This document shows positions 41,868-51,006 of a DNA stretch of 64,000 nt, piece after piece. The translations under genes were made by a program, and so were the position numbers. Position 1 is the stretch's first letter. Each line of letters starts with the position of its first letter. The stretch comes from Myxococcus hansupus. GTDB lineage: Bacteria > Myxococcota > Myxococcia > Myxococcales > Myxococcaceae. The stretch lies in assembly GCF_000280925.3 (NCBI RefSeq), contig NZ_CP012109.1, positions 1,674,001 through 1,738,000 on the forward strand, given 5' to 3'. The notes under the pieces are model-generated. The model was not told the DNA's origin and ran no database searches. It saw nothing but the letters and a program-made list of their open reading frames with translations.

Positions 41868-44618
41868 ATGTTTCCCCCGCGAGTCTTTGCGAGTCCCCTC
41901 TGGCGGCCCGGTGCCGCCGTCGTTGCCCTGGCGCTGCTGCTGAGTGCGTGCGCCACGCTGCCGGAGCGTGGGCAGATCGTCATGCGTGACGTGTCCTTCC
42001 CGTTGCGCGACTTCCGTCTGCCCTCCGGACTTCGCGTGGTGGTGGAGCAGGACGCCCGGTCTCCGGTGGTGGCGGTGGTCGCCGTGGTCGGGGCGGGCGG
42101 TTCCAGTGATCCCACAGGCAAGGAGGGCCTGGCCCACGTCGTGGAGCACCTCGCCTTCCGCTCCCGCCACGCGGGGGGGCCTTCGGTGTGGACGCGCCTG
42201 GAGAACTCGGGGGCGGGTCACTACAACGCCGCCACCAGCCTGGACTACACCTCCTACGAGACGCTGGCGCCGAAGGAGTCCCTCCCCCTGCTGCTGAAGA
42301 TGGAGGGGCAGCGTCTGTCCTCGCCGCTCGCGGGCGTGACGGCGGAGGTCTTCGCCGTGGAGCGCGAGGTGGTTCGCAACGAGCTCCGCCAGCGCAACGA
42401 GACCGGGTACGTGGGGCAGGTGTTCAGTTGGATGAACGCCGCGGCGTTCCCCGCGGGTCATCCCTATGCCCGTCCCCTCATCGGAACCCATGAGACGCTG
42501 TCCGCGCTGACCCTGTCGGACGCGCAGCGTTTCGCCCGGGCGAACTACCGGCCGGACAACGTCACCCTGGTCATCGCCGGTGACGTGAACCTGGAGTCCG
42601 TGGAGGCCATGCTCCGGGCGAACCTGCCCGAGTCCTGGGTGGGGACGGGCGCGCCGTTGGCGCTCGAGGCGCGGATGCCCGCCCAGGCCGCGGCGCCGTC
42701 CACCACGCCGCCCCAGAAGTCGATGCCCGCGTTCACCGCCGCGGTCCCGACGCCCGAGGTGTACCTGTCGTGGGTGCTGCCGCGCGGCTTCGAGGAGGCC
42801 AGCGCGGTGCAGGACTTCGTTCGCGCCATCCTCCGCCAGAGCCTCTATGGCGCGCAGCGCAGTGACGGGGACATCGCCGGTATCTCCACCAACCTGATTC
42901 CGGGAACGCGCGCCTCGCTGCTGATGGTCCGCGTGACGCTCAGCCGTGGAGACGACCCGGCGCGCTCGGCGGGGAAGGTCCTGGACCAGGTCCAGAACGC
43001 GTGGACGCAGGAGATTCAAGCGGGTGGGGTGCTGGGCCGGGAGTTCGACTTCCAGTCGATGCGCCGCCAGGTGGTGACGGGCATGGTGCTGGAGTCCGAG
43101 GACCTGCTGGCCCGCACGCATCGCCGGGCGCTGCTCACGCACTTCACCCAGGACGTGCGCTCCTACACCCGCTCGCAGATGGCGCTGATGGGGCTCGCGG
43201 GCGGCAAGGTGACGGACTTCTCCTACCAGTGGCTCCAGCGGGAGCGGGCGCGCATCATCGTCGTACGGCCCGGGGAGACGCCGGGAGGCGTGGCGGCCAG
43301 CATTCCCACGGACGCGAACACGGAGGCGGCGTCCTCGAGCGCGCCCTCCGAGCGCGTGACGCCGTCCATGACCACGGCGCTGGCTTCGCCCATTCACGCG
43401 CTCAAGCTCGACAACGGGATGGAGGTGCTGCTCGTGCCGCGCCCGGGGCTGCCCGTCGTGCGGATTGGCGCGGCGTTGGGCGGTGGTTCGTCGTACGGCG
43501 ACAAGCCGGGCGTGGCCGACCTCGCCGATTGGGGCTCCTTCCGCGAGTCCTGGTTCGAGGGCCGTCCCAGCGACTGGGGTCTGCACACCTCCGGCTCGTT
43601 CCGGCGCGACCACCTCCGGGTGGGCATCTCCGGCACGGCGGGCAACGTCGGCAACATGCTGGCGATGTTGGCCGAGCAGCTCGACAGCACGCGCACCTCC
43701 GAGGCGGTGGTCCGCTACTTCCGGGAGCAGGTGCTGCCCTGGCGTGAGGCGGTGGACAGCTACCCGGAGATGGTGGCCGAGCGCCACCTGCAGAAGGCGC
43801 TCTACGGCACGCACCCCTACGCGCGTGAAGCCCGCGGCGCGGACCTGGGGCAGGTGTCCTGGACGGAGGCGGAGGCCTGGATTCAGGACGTGTACCGGCC
43901 GGCGAACACGGTGGTTGTCATCGCGGGAGAGTTCGACGTGAAGGAAGTCGAGGCCCTGTCGCGCAAGTATCTGGGCGGCTGGAGCCGGGGCAAGCCGAAG
44001 CCCGTCGCGGTGCCGTCCGCCCCCGAACTGCCCACGGCGCCCTCCAAGTTGCTGCTCACGCCGCGTCCTGGCGCCAGTCAGGCGCAGGTGCAGTTGGCCT
44101 GCCGGCTTCCCACGGCCACACCGGAGCAGGAGGCCCGCTATGCCCTGATGGCGAACCTGCTGTCGGGAATGTCCACGGGTGAGATGCGCTCGCGCCGTGG
44201 GGCGACGTACGGCTTCTCCGCGCAGCCCTGGCTGGGGCGGGGCGGCGCGGCCCACCTCGTCCTGGAGGGCGCGGTGGATGCGCAGCGCATGGGTGAAAGC
44301 ATCAACTCGGTGCGAGCGCTGCTCGCGGGCTTCGCGAAGGACGTGCCGGCCTCCTCCCTGGAGCGGGCGCGTGCGCAGTTGTTGGCGGGGCAGTCCGTCT
44401 CCTTCATCACCTCGGAGGCCTGGGTGAACGCGTTGCTGACGGCGCGCGTGCGTGGCTTCGAGCCCGACGCCGTGACGCGCCGGCCCGCGCTGCTCCAGGC
44501 GGTGACGGCCGAGGCCCTGCGTCAGGAGTTCGAAGGCTGCCAGCAGCGGCTCGTCGTCTCCATCACCGCCGACGAGGGGCAGGCGCGGTCCGCCGTTCAG
44601 GCCTTGTCCCTGCCGTAG
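41868..44618 (+). CDS. M16-family zinc metalloprotease lipoprotein (two domains)
   Basis: From ATG 41868 the 916 residues form a lipoprotein (LALLLSAC at residues 21-28) with two M16 (insulinase/pitrilysin) halves. The N-terminal half has the inverted zinc motif HVVEH (H90, E93, H94) and a distal Glu in FAVEREVVRNEL. The C-terminal half lacks HxxEH, as in PqqL-like proteases where the second half is structural. It works in the envelope on peptides or misfolded proteins. The frame is open to 41586, but that part lacks a plausible start region. Confidence 0.9.
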   Translation: MFPPRVFASPLWRPGAAVVALALLLSACATLPERGQIVMRDVSFPLRDFRLPSGLRVVVEQDARSPVVAVVAVVGAGGSSDPTGKEGLAHVVEHLAFRSRHAGGPSVWTRLENSGAGHYNAATSLDYTSYETLAPKESLPLLLKMEGQRLSSPLAGVTAEVFAVEREVVRNELRQRNETGYVGQVFSWMNAAAFPAGHPYARPLIGTHETLSALTLSDAQRFARANYRPDNVTLVIAGDVNLESVEAMLRANLPESWVGTGAPLALEARMPAQAAAPSTTPPQKSMPAFTAAVPTPEVYLSWVLPRGFEEASAVQDFVRAILRQSLYGAQRSDGDIAGISTNLIPGTRASLLMVRVTLSRGDDPARSAGKVLDQVQNAWTQEIQAGGVLGREFDFQSMRRQVVTGMVLESEDLLARTHRRALLTHFTQDVRSYTRSQMALMGLAGGKVTDFSYQWLQRERARIIVVRPGETPGGVAASIPTDANTEAASSSAPSERVTPSMTTALASPIHALKLDNGMEVLLVPRPGLPVVRIGAALGGGSSYGDKPGVADLADWGSFRESWFEGRPSDWGLHTSGSFRRDHLRVGISGTAGNVGNMLAMLAEQLDSTRTSEAVVRYFREQVLPWREAVDSYPEMVAERHLQKALYGTHPYAREARGADLGQVSWTEAEAWIQDVYRPANTVVVIAGEFDVKEVEALSRKYLGGWSRGKPKPVAVPSAPELPTAPSKLLLTPRPGASQAQVQLACRLPTATPEQEARYALMANLLSGMSTGEMRSRRGATYGFSAQPWLGRGGAAHLVLEGAVDAQRMGESINSVRALLAGFAKDVPASSLERARAQLLAGQSVSFITSEAWVNALLTARVRGFEPDAVTRRPALLQAVTAEALRQEFEGCQQRLVVSITADEGQARSAVQALSLP

Positions 44619-44727
44619 TCCCCGTCGCCTCCCTGCCCGCTGTCCGTCCCGCCACTCGGGCGGGCGGTCTCCATGTCCGTGTCCCCGGCTGCTTATCTTG
44701 AAGCGCCGGGGACACGGAGGGGGCCGC

Positions 44728-45597
44728 ATGCGCTGGCAAGGGGGACGTCGCAGCTCGAACGTGGAGGACCGGCGGGGCCTGGGGCGCCCGCTGGCGGTGG
44801 GTGGCGGTGCCGCCTCCATCATCGTGGCGTTGCTGGTGCTGCTGCTGGGCGGAGACCCCTCCGAACTCGGACTGGGCGGCGGTGAGGACCCCCGCGTGGC
44901 GCAGGGCACCGGCGGCTCGGGACAGCAACCCTTGGACCCCCGGCAGGAGGAGCTCAAGGACTTCGTGTCCGTCGTCCTGGCGGACACCGAGGACACCTGG
45001 CCGGCCCTGTTGAAGGCCGAGGGCGTCCGCTACGTGCAGCCCCGGCTGGTGCTCTTCACGGGCGCGGTGCAATCCGCCTGCGGCTTCCAGGAGAGCGCGG
45101 TGGGGCCCTTCTACTGTCCGCCGGACCAGCGCGTGTACCTGGACCTGGACTTCTTCGACGAGCTGGACCGCCGCTTTGGCGCGCCCGGTGATTTCGCGCA
45201 GGCCTACGTCGTCGCGCACGAGGTGGGGCACCACGTGCAGAACCTGCTGGGCATCTCGCGGAAGGTCCAGGCCCTGCGCGGCCGCGTGTCTCCAGAGGAG
45301 GCCAACGCGTTGTCCGTCCTCCAGGAGCTTCAGGCGGACTGCTTCGCCGGCATCTGGGCCCACCATGCCCAGCGCGAGCGGCAACTGCTGGAGGCGGGAG
45401 ACGTGGAGGAGGGCCTGGGGGCCGCGTCGGCCATCGGTGACGACACGTTGCAGCGCCGCGCCCAGGGCTACGTCGTCCCCGAGTCCTTCACGCACGGCTC
45501 GTCCGAGCAGCGCGTCGCCTGGTTCCGCCGGGGATTGGAGCAGGGCACCCTGGCGGCGTGCGACACCTTCAATGCCCCGGCCTCCCGCGGACGCTGA
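44728..45597 (+). CDS. YpfJ-type neutral zinc metallopeptidase
   Basis: ATG 44728 follows GGAGGGGG. The 289-residue protein starts with the family motif MRWQGGRRSSNVEDRRG, has one membrane segment (about residues 28-40), a Gly-rich linker, and the HExxH zinc site AHEVGHHVQN (H164, E165, H168) with the Glu of LQELQADCFAG as likely third ligand. This is the KPN_02809/YpfJ family of neutral zinc metallopeptidases. The physiological substrate is unknown. Confidence 0.93.
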   Translation: MRWQGGRRSSNVEDRRGLGRPLAVGGGAASIIVALLVLLLGGDPSELGLGGGEDPRVAQGTGGSGQQPLDPRQEELKDFVSVVLADTEDTWPALLKAEGVRYVQPRLVLFTGAVQSACGFQESAVGPFYCPPDQRVYLDLDFFDELDRRFGAPGDFAQAYVVAHEVGHHVQNLLGISRKVQALRGRVSPEEANALSVLQELQADCFAGIWAHHAQRERQLLEAGDVEEGLGAASAIGDDTLQRRAQGYVVPESFTHGSSEQRVAWFRRGLEQGTLAACDTFNAPASRGR

Positions 45598-45645
45598 CAC
45601 CCAGGCCGCGTTCCCCAAGTGGGCGACGGCGGGCCTGGAAGAACC

Positions 45646-46038
45646 TCAGTCCAGGTAGCCCCAGCGGTCCTCTTCGAAGACGTAGAAGGGGCGCCCGAAG
45701 GGGATGCGGTCCGTCCAACCCAGCACATGGTGGGGCGCGTCCTTCGCGCCGCTCACGTCGTACGTGAAGCCGAACGTGGGGCCGCTGAACTTCGCCGGAG
45801 GAAGCTTCGGCACGAAGCCTGGGACAAGCTGTTCGAGGGAATCGGGGAGCGTCCCGTGCTTCGCCTCGAAGGCGCGGCAGGCCGCGATGAGGACCTCCGC
45901 GTTGCGCTGGGCCCGCTCGCCGTCCTTCCGCCCAGGCCGGAGCGTCATGTACAGCGTCTGCGCCACGCCCGCGGTATTCCGCACGAGCGTCGCGGCGGTG
46001 GTGACGAGCCGATGAAGGACCCCGGTTGCTGCCGCCAA
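45646..46038 (-). CDS. Pseudopilin-like soluble protein, unknown
   Basis: The start is TTG at 46038 with GGGAGG five to six bases upstream. Of 130 residues, the middle part (AEVLIAACRAFEAKHGTLPD, then LEQLVPGFVPKLP) resembles the globular region of type II secretion pseudopilins, but there is no prepilin signal. The C-terminus (FYVFEEDRWGYLD) is acidic. I cannot assign a function. Confidence 0.6.
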   Translation of the reverse strand: MAAATGVLHRLVTTAATLVRNTAGVAQTLYMTLRPGRKDGERAQRNAEVLIAACRAFEAKHGTLPDSLEQLVPGFVPKLPPAKFSGPTFGFTYDVSGAKDAPHHVLGWTDRIPFGRPFYVFEEDRWGYLD

Positions 46039-46129
46039 GTGTGCCTCCCTGCCAGGGCCTCACCATCGCACGCGCGGCGCCGCGAGGGAGGTCCTGACTG
46101 CCTATCTTCTTCCGGAGGAGGACAACGCG

Positions 46130-46318
46130 ATGCCAGACATCGAAACGCAACGGCCCCTGGTCGAGCCGTCAGACGACGCCCTGGAGTGGCAGGACCGCTA
46201 CATGGAAGAGGAGCCGGGCCACACGCCGGGCAGCGCGGAGGGCGATGACGACGACACGCCGCTCCGAAGTCACCCTTACCCAGACCCGGACCACACGCCG
46301 GGCCGGGCCGAAGGCTGA
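46130..46318 (+). CDS. Small acidic protein, unknown
   Basis: A 62-residue, strongly acidic protein with two copies of HTPGxAEG (GHTPGSAEG and DHTPGRAEG) and a DDDD run. The ribosome site GGAGGAGG is 8 bases before ATG 46130, which supports translation. No known domain. Confidence 0.6.
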   Translation: MPDIETQRPLVEPSDDALEWQDRYMEEEPGHTPGSAEGDDDDTPLRSHPYPDPDHTPGRAEG

Positions 46319-46332
46319 GCGCTGGCCCCGCG

Positions 46333-46929
46333 CTACCACTGCACGACGTAGGTGCAGGCGCTCGCGCCCTTGTGGCGGCAGCCCGCCGAGACATCATGCG
46401 TGAGCGTCGCCTGGGGCTCGAAGCGCTGGGCCATGCCCTTGATGAGGCCCATGTCGAAGCGGCACGGATAGGGATTGCTCACCACCAGGTGGGCTTCGTT
46501 CTTTCCCTCCACCGCCTGGAAGGCGTAGTGCCCGATGCCATCCAGCATCGTCCCCGTCACGGGGTTGAACATGTCCTTGCCGTCCTTGCGGTGGTTCATG
46601 TGGTAGGCGACGTCGATGGAGGCCAGCGCCGAGCGGATGTCCCGGATGTTCGCGGGGAACACGGCCTTCTGCGGCACGATGGACCCGACCTTCTCCAGGC
46701 CACGGCCTCCCAGCAGGCTGTCGATTTTCTTGTACGCCTGGAGGTAGTCCTCCAGGGGGTACCAGGTGTTGACGTCGATGACGAGGTTGCCTTGCGCGTC
46801 GCGCGCCTGGACCTTCATCGTCTCGAGCAGGACGCCGAGCAACACGCTGAAGGACTTCACGGCTTCGACGACGGAGGCGACGCTTGCGCCAGAGGCGGCG
46901 ATGCCGCGCCAAGGGGAGTCAGGGGTCAT
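46333..46929 (-). CDS. V4R-like sensor protein
   Basis: The 198 residues resemble V4R/4-vinyl-reductase-type ligand-binding domains that often follow an H-NOX-like N-terminal helical part. The end shows the typical AGCRHKGASACTYVVQW with the Cys/His cluster, preceded by HLVVSNPYPCRFDMGLIKGM. Such domains bind small aromatic or lipid-like ligands and often feed regulators. It is 45 bp downstream of the RsbR-like STAS gene, transcribed in the same direction, so the two probably form an operon; a sensor/stressosome link is inferred. Confidence 0.7.
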   Translation of the reverse strand: MTPDSPWRGIAASGASVASVVEAVKSFSVLLGVLLETMKVQARDAQGNLVIDVNTWYPLEDYLQAYKKIDSLLGGRGLEKVGSIVPQKAVFPANIRDIRSALASIDVAYHMNHRKDGKDMFNPVTGTMLDGIGHYAFQAVEGKNEAHLVVSNPYPCRFDMGLIKGMAQRFEPQATLTHDVSAGCRHKGASACTYVVQW

Positions 46930-46974
46930 GGAGGGCTCGGAAGTGGGCTGGCTGTCGCGAGGAGGCGTGTCTGA

Positions 46975-47667
46975 CTACCGACCCGTGGCTTCGAAGGCCC
47001 GGTGGGTGCTCTGCCCGCGCAGATAGAGGAAGCACTCCTTGAGGCCGTCACGCAGGCTGCCCAGCGTCTTGACGTCTCGGAGGTCCACGCCAATCTGTGT
47101 GAGCGTCTGGGCCACGAAGGGGCTGATGCCCGTGACGACACAGTAGGTGCCGAGCAGCCGCGCCGCGTTCACCATCTTGATGAAATGATTCGCGGTCGCC
47201 GTGTCCACCACCTCCATGCCGGTGATGTCGATGATGGCGCAGCGGGCCTTGCCCTGGGAGATGCGGTGCAGCAGCCGCTCCGTCATGTCCACCGAACGTT
47301 GCGTGTCCATGACGCCGACGATGGGCAGCGTGAGGATGTCCTCCCACAGCTCGATGATGGGCGTGGACAGGTCCCGGATGGCCAGGCGCTGCTGCTCGAT
47401 GGTGCCGAGCTTCTCCTCCAGCTCGCGGCGCGCCGCATCGAGCTTCTGGATGGACTGCTCGTTCGCCTGCACGGACGCGTGGAGCTGGCGGGCGAAGAGG
47501 TTGATGGTCTCCTCGAAGGAGGAGAACGCGTCATCGCGCGAAATGGGGATGAGGTGCTGCGCCGGGTCGAATTCGCCGAGTGAAATCATGGCCAACACAT
47601 CGCGGATGCGTTCGATGCGGTCTGTGTCGACAGTGAGCGTCTGGGAATCCGCCGATGGCTGGGTCAT
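46975..47667 (-). CDS. RsbR-like STAS domain protein (stressosome type)
   Basis: ATG 47667 (MTQPSADSQ) gives 230 residues. A HAMP-like helix (IRDVLAMISLGEFDPAQHL, then FSSFEETINLFARQLH) leads to a coiled coil (ANEQSIQKLDAARRELEEKL) and a STAS domain: STPIIELWEDILTLPIVGVM, then AIIDITGMEVVDTATANHF, where Thr and Ser positions match RsbT phosphorylation sites of RsbR. This is the RsbR/stressosome layout, common in cytoplasmic energy- or light-sensing switches. The V4R-like gene follows. Confidence 0.88.
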   Translation of the reverse strand: MTQPSADSQTLTVDTDRIERIRDVLAMISLGEFDPAQHLIPISRDDAFSSFEETINLFARQLHASVQANEQSIQKLDAARRELEEKLGTIEQQRLAIRDLSTPIIELWEDILTLPIVGVMDTQRSVDMTERLLHRISQGKARCAIIDITGMEVVDTATANHFIKMVNAARLLGTYCVVTGISPFVAQTLTQIGVDLRDVKTLGSLRDGLKECFLYLRGQSTHRAFEATGR

Positions 47668-47889
47668 GAGATGAGCAGGCAGGCTGAACAGGATGCGGCC
47701 TGTGGGGAAGCTGCCGCGAATCCGGTCGGCGTGATTGATTTTATTTATGCCGGAAAAAAGTCTGCACAGCAACGGGTGGGCGCTGACCCGTTTGAGATAA
47801 TGAGAGAGATTGGCGAGGACATGGAACCGGGCTGGGTGGGGAATCGCCGGTAGAGCTGTGTTTCACGGTGATAAACCAACAAGTCCGGT

Positions 47890-49203
47890 TCAGGGAGGCG
47901 GCAAGGGCTTCAGGCGGGCGAGGCGTTGCTTCTCCAGGCTGGCGGCGACGCCCACGTTCCGGCCCGCGAGGTTCGCGACCCGATACTGCGCTGACGTGCC
48001 GAGCACCTGAGCGCATTCGGAGAGGGAGAGGCCGTAGTCCTGTTCCAGCCACTGCGTCAGCCCGGCGGTCGCCACGCGGAGGGCGTCATCCAACGAGCCC
48101 GCCTGTCCCAGGGCGATGATGTGCGTGGGCGACTCAATCCGTGGCGTGGCGATGGACTTTCCTGGCAGGACGTCCACGGCGAATTCGACATCCATGGAGG
48201 TCTCCAGCGCGAACTGGGAGGTTTCACCATCTCCCTGCGCCGCATGGGCATCCCCCAGATAGAGCAGGGCGCCGGGTTGAGACACCGGAAGGTAGACGGT
48301 GTTGCCTTCCACGAGTTCGTTGAAGTCCATGTTGCCACCGAAGCGACCGGAGTCTCCGGTGGAGAAGGGCGGAAAGCCAAACGCGGGGGCGACGGCCAGT
48401 CCTCCGAGCATTGGGCGCAGGGGGACGGTGAAGTCTTTCATTCGCGGTGAAGGTGATTCAGGCCGTGCGACACCGCGCTTCCGGTCGAGCTTCCACCGCA
48501 CGGGTTTGCCCAATCCCTGGGCCTGTGCCTTGGCGGCGAGCCTGGGGCCCATGGCGCGGCCCACGAGGTCGTCCAGGCTGTCGGCGGTGTCGCGGTTGAG
48601 GCGCAGGCGCTTGAGGTGGACGACCAGGGTGTCTCCATCGGCGGCGGTGCCCACGTAGAAGGGGCCCGTCTGCGGGTTGCCGAAGAGCGCCCGGGTGACG
48701 CCTTTCTCATCCACGCCGCCGGAGTCGAGCGTGCGGGTGTTCACGGAGTCTCCGGGCCAGAGGGTGAGCACGGGCGGGAGGTCCGCGGAGAACGTGTTGG
48801 AGAACGTCGTCGGCTCGAAGTCGTGGTGCCGAGGCGGTCCGGGTGGGCGCATGGGCACGGCGCGTGCGGTGAACGGGTGCGAGACGCGTGCCTTCGGGTC
48901 GTTCGTTCCGGGCCAGTCGGCTTCACCCGTCAGGCCGTCTGCGCGCGGCGTCGCGGTGTACGCGTAGCGGGCGCCGCTCTTGCTGGTGACGACGAAGTGA
49001 AGGTGCCCGTCCGAGGACGTCCCTTCGAGCGGGTCCCCATCCAGCGAGCCGCGCAGCCGCTCGCCTTCGCGCTCCAACCACAGTCGTTGATGAAGCAGGT
49101 TCCCGTACACCCGCGTGGTGAGCACCCATTCTTCACGGGGCTGCGGCTGGGCGAGCAACGTCGCGGGGACAAGGCACAGCAGCAGGGGCAGGAGCTTGGG
49201 CAT
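47890..49203 (-). CDS. Secreted acetamidase/formamidase-family protein
   Basis: After a signal peptide (MPKLLPLLLCLVPATLLAQ) and an N-terminal beta-domain of about 100 residues, the protein matches the FmdA/AmdA acetamidase/formamidase family: VLTLWPGDSVNTRTLDSGG, GPFYVGTAADGDTLVVHLKR, GGNMDFNELVEGNTVYLPV and a DAHAAQGDGE loop that carries the metal-binding residues. Secretion is unusual compared with typical cytoplasmic formamidases. The enzyme hydrolyses short amides in known members; the substrate here is unknown. Confidence 0.85.
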   Translation of the reverse strand: MPKLLPLLLCLVPATLLAQPQPREEWVLTTRVYGNLLHQRLWLEREGERLRGSLDGDPLEGTSSDGHLHFVVTSKSGARYAYTATPRADGLTGEADWPGTNDPKARVSHPFTARAVPMRPPGPPRHHDFEPTTFSNTFSADLPPVLTLWPGDSVNTRTLDSGGVDEKGVTRALFGNPQTGPFYVGTAADGDTLVVHLKRLRLNRDTADSLDDLVGRAMGPRLAAKAQAQGLGKPVRWKLDRKRGVARPESPSPRMKDFTVPLRPMLGGLAVAPAFGFPPFSTGDSGRFGGNMDFNELVEGNTVYLPVSQPGALLYLGDAHAAQGDGETSQFALETSMDVEFAVDVLPGKSIATPRIESPTHIIALGQAGSLDDALRVATAGLTQWLEQDYGLSLSECAQVLGTSAQYRVANLAGRNVGVAASLEKQRLARLKPLPPP

Positions 49204-49228
49204 GAGCTCCCGCCGTACGGCTCACGAA

Positions 49229-49240
49229 GCAATGCATTGC
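49229..49240. promoter_or_regulatory. Perfect 12-bp palindrome upstream of the formamidase-family gene
   Basis: GCAATGCATTGC lies 26 bp upstream of the start at 49203. It shares the GCAATGC half-site with the palindromes at 32016-32047, so it could be bound by the same regulator. No such regulator was identified. Confidence 0.35.
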
Positions 49241-49271
49241 GGGGCGACCGCGGATTCGCGGCCGGGCGTGC

Positions 49272-49895
49272 TCAGAAGTGGCGTTTCAGCACGGCGGCGA
49301 CGTGCGGGTTCTTCTCGGCCTGCAGGGCCACCGCCATCAGCGCGGGGCAATGCGTCTTGAACCAGTCGCGGCCTGGGCGCCAATGCGTCATCGTCGTGAT
49401 GTACAGGTCCAGTCCGCTGAACCGTGTCCCGAGTACGTGGGGGGCTCCCACCTGTGCGTTGATTTCCCGCCAGAGGTCGGCGCGGCGCGCCATGACAGTG
49501 TCGTGCAGCCGGTCGGCCGCGGGGCCTGCGAGCGTCCACTTGGGCGGGTCATCGCCAAAGGTGAAGGTGGGGTACACCGCGCCCACGAGGCGGAGCAGCA
49601 GGTGGAGGAAGCTCACCCGTTCAGGCTCGTCGGCGGAAGGCGCGAGCTGTCCCTGGGGCGCGACGTCGTGCAGGTGCAGGAGCATCGCGGCGCTCTCGGT
49701 CATCACGCGGCCATCGGGAAGGACCAGGGTGGGCACCTGGCCCAGCGGGTTGAGCTTCAGCAACCGGTCTCGCCCGGGCCCCGGCTCCAGATAGGGCAGG
49801 TCCGTGAGTCGGTGTGGAACGCCGCTGATGCGCAACGCCATCTCGATGATGGCGGAGCCACAGCCCGGTGAGCCAATCAGTTCGTACTCATTCAT
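49272..49895 (-). CDS. Glutathione S-transferase-like protein
   Basis: ATG 49895 (MNEYELIG) gives a GST of 207 residues. The thioredoxin-like N-terminal domain has SPGCGSAIIEMAL (active-site region), the cis-Pro block LGQVPTLVLPDG and the GSH-binding MTESAAMLLHL; the C-terminal domain is helical. It overlaps the alcohol-dehydrogenase gene by 8 bp and is therefore translationally linked to it, as part of a detoxification or redox cassette. Confidence 0.92.
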   Translation of the reverse strand: MNEYELIGSPGCGSAIIEMALRISGVPHRLTDLPYLEPGPGRDRLLKLNPLGQVPTLVLPDGRVMTESAAMLLHLHDVAPQGQLAPSADEPERVSFLHLLLRLVGAVYPTFTFGDDPPKWTLAGPAADRLHDTVMARRADLWREINAQVGAPHVLGTRFSGLDLYITTMTHWRPGRDWFKTHCPALMAVALQAEKNPHVAAVLKRHF

Positions 49896-50919
49896 GCCCA
49901 GAAGGGTAGCCACTCAGGACAATCTTGCCCACGGTCCGTCCAGATTCGATGGCCGCGTGGGCGCGCCGCAGGTTGGCGGCGGTGATGGGGCCGAAGTCCT
50001 GCGTCATCGTCGTCTTGAGCGTCCCCGCGTCCACCAGCTCCGCGACGCGGTTGAGGATGCGGTGCTGCTCCAGCGGGTCCGCCGCTTCGTACAAGGGCCG
50101 GGTGAACATCAGCTCCCAGTGCAGCGACAGGCTCTTGCGCTTCATGGAGCCGATGTCCAACGGCTTGCTGGGGTCGTCGATGAGTCCCAGGTGCCCGAAG
50201 GGCGCCGCCAGTTCGACCAGCTCCGGGAAGTGGCTGTCCGTGGCCGTCAGGCTCGCAATGTAGCGGACGCCCTGGGGCGCGAGCTTCTGGAGCTGCGGCA
50301 CCAGTGACTGCCGGTGGTCCACCACGTGGTGCGCCCCCATCGACTCGCACCAGGACGTCGACTCCGGCCGGGACGCGGTCGCGACGACGGTGACGCCCGC
50401 CAGCTTCCGCGCGAGCTGGATGGCGATGGACCCCACGCCCCCGGCACCGCCGACGATGAGCAAGGTGTCCTGGGACGGCGCCTTGGAGCGCGGGATGCCC
50501 AGCCGCTCGAACAGGAGCTCCCACGCGGTGATGGACGTGAGCGGCAGCGCCGCCGCCTGGGCGAAGGACAGCGAGCGTGGCTTGTGGCCCACGATTCGCT
50601 CATCCACGATGTGGAACTCGGAGTTCGTCCCAGGCCGGGCGATGGAGCCCGCGTAGTAGACGGCGTCCCCAGGCTGGAACAGCTTCACGCCTGGGCCGAC
50701 GGCGTCCACGACGCCCGCGGCATCCCACCCGAGGACGCGCGGAGTGGCTTCGACCTTCGGCTTGGGGGCGCGGACCTTTACGTCCACGGGGTTCACCGAG
50801 ATGGCTTCGACGCGGACGCGCAACTCGCCCGGTCCGGGCTCCGGCGTGGGCAGCTCCACGTCGATGAGGGCGTCCGGATTGTCGATGGGCAGGTACTGGT
50901 GCAGGGCAATGGCTCGCAT
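49888..50919 (-). CDS. Quinone-reductase-like zinc-type alcohol dehydrogenase
   Basis: A 343-residue medium-chain dehydrogenase of the zinc-type-ADH/quinone oxidoreductase group. The GroES-like domain starts MRAIALHQYLP and has GWDAAGVVDAVGPGV; the cofactor domain has the NAD(P)-binding GGAGGVGSIAIQLARKL. The Cys ligands of classical zinc ADHs are missing, fitting zinc-independent quinone reductases. AAGGAGG precedes ATG 50919. It is divergent from an HxlR regulator, the usual pairing for electrophile/quinone stress. Confidence 0.9.
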   Translation of the reverse strand: MRAIALHQYLPIDNPDALIDVELPTPEPGPGELRVRVEAISVNPVDVKVRAPKPKVEATPRVLGWDAAGVVDAVGPGVKLFQPGDAVYYAGSIARPGTNSEFHIVDERIVGHKPRSLSFAQAAALPLTSITAWELLFERLGIPRSKAPSQDTLLIVGGAGGVGSIAIQLARKLAGVTVVATASRPESTSWCESMGAHHVVDHRQSLVPQLQKLAPQGVRYIASLTATDSHFPELVELAAPFGHLGLIDDPSKPLDIGSMKRKSLSLHWELMFTRPLYEAADPLEQHRILNRVAELVDAGTLKTTMTQDFGPITAANLRRAHAAIESGRTVGKIVLSGYPSGHE

Positions 50920-51006
50920 GCGGGCCTCCTTGCGAGCACCATTGTCCTCATGGACCTCTTCGACAAGTACGCACTATTTTCGCACGAAGGGACAGAAAGG
51001 TAACCA

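Noticed and set aside
41766..44996. 1076-residue open frame on the minus strand
   Set aside because: It is antisense to the M16 protease and the YpfJ peptidase start. High GC leaves long shadow frames; the protein is His/Arg/Gln-rich with no domain.
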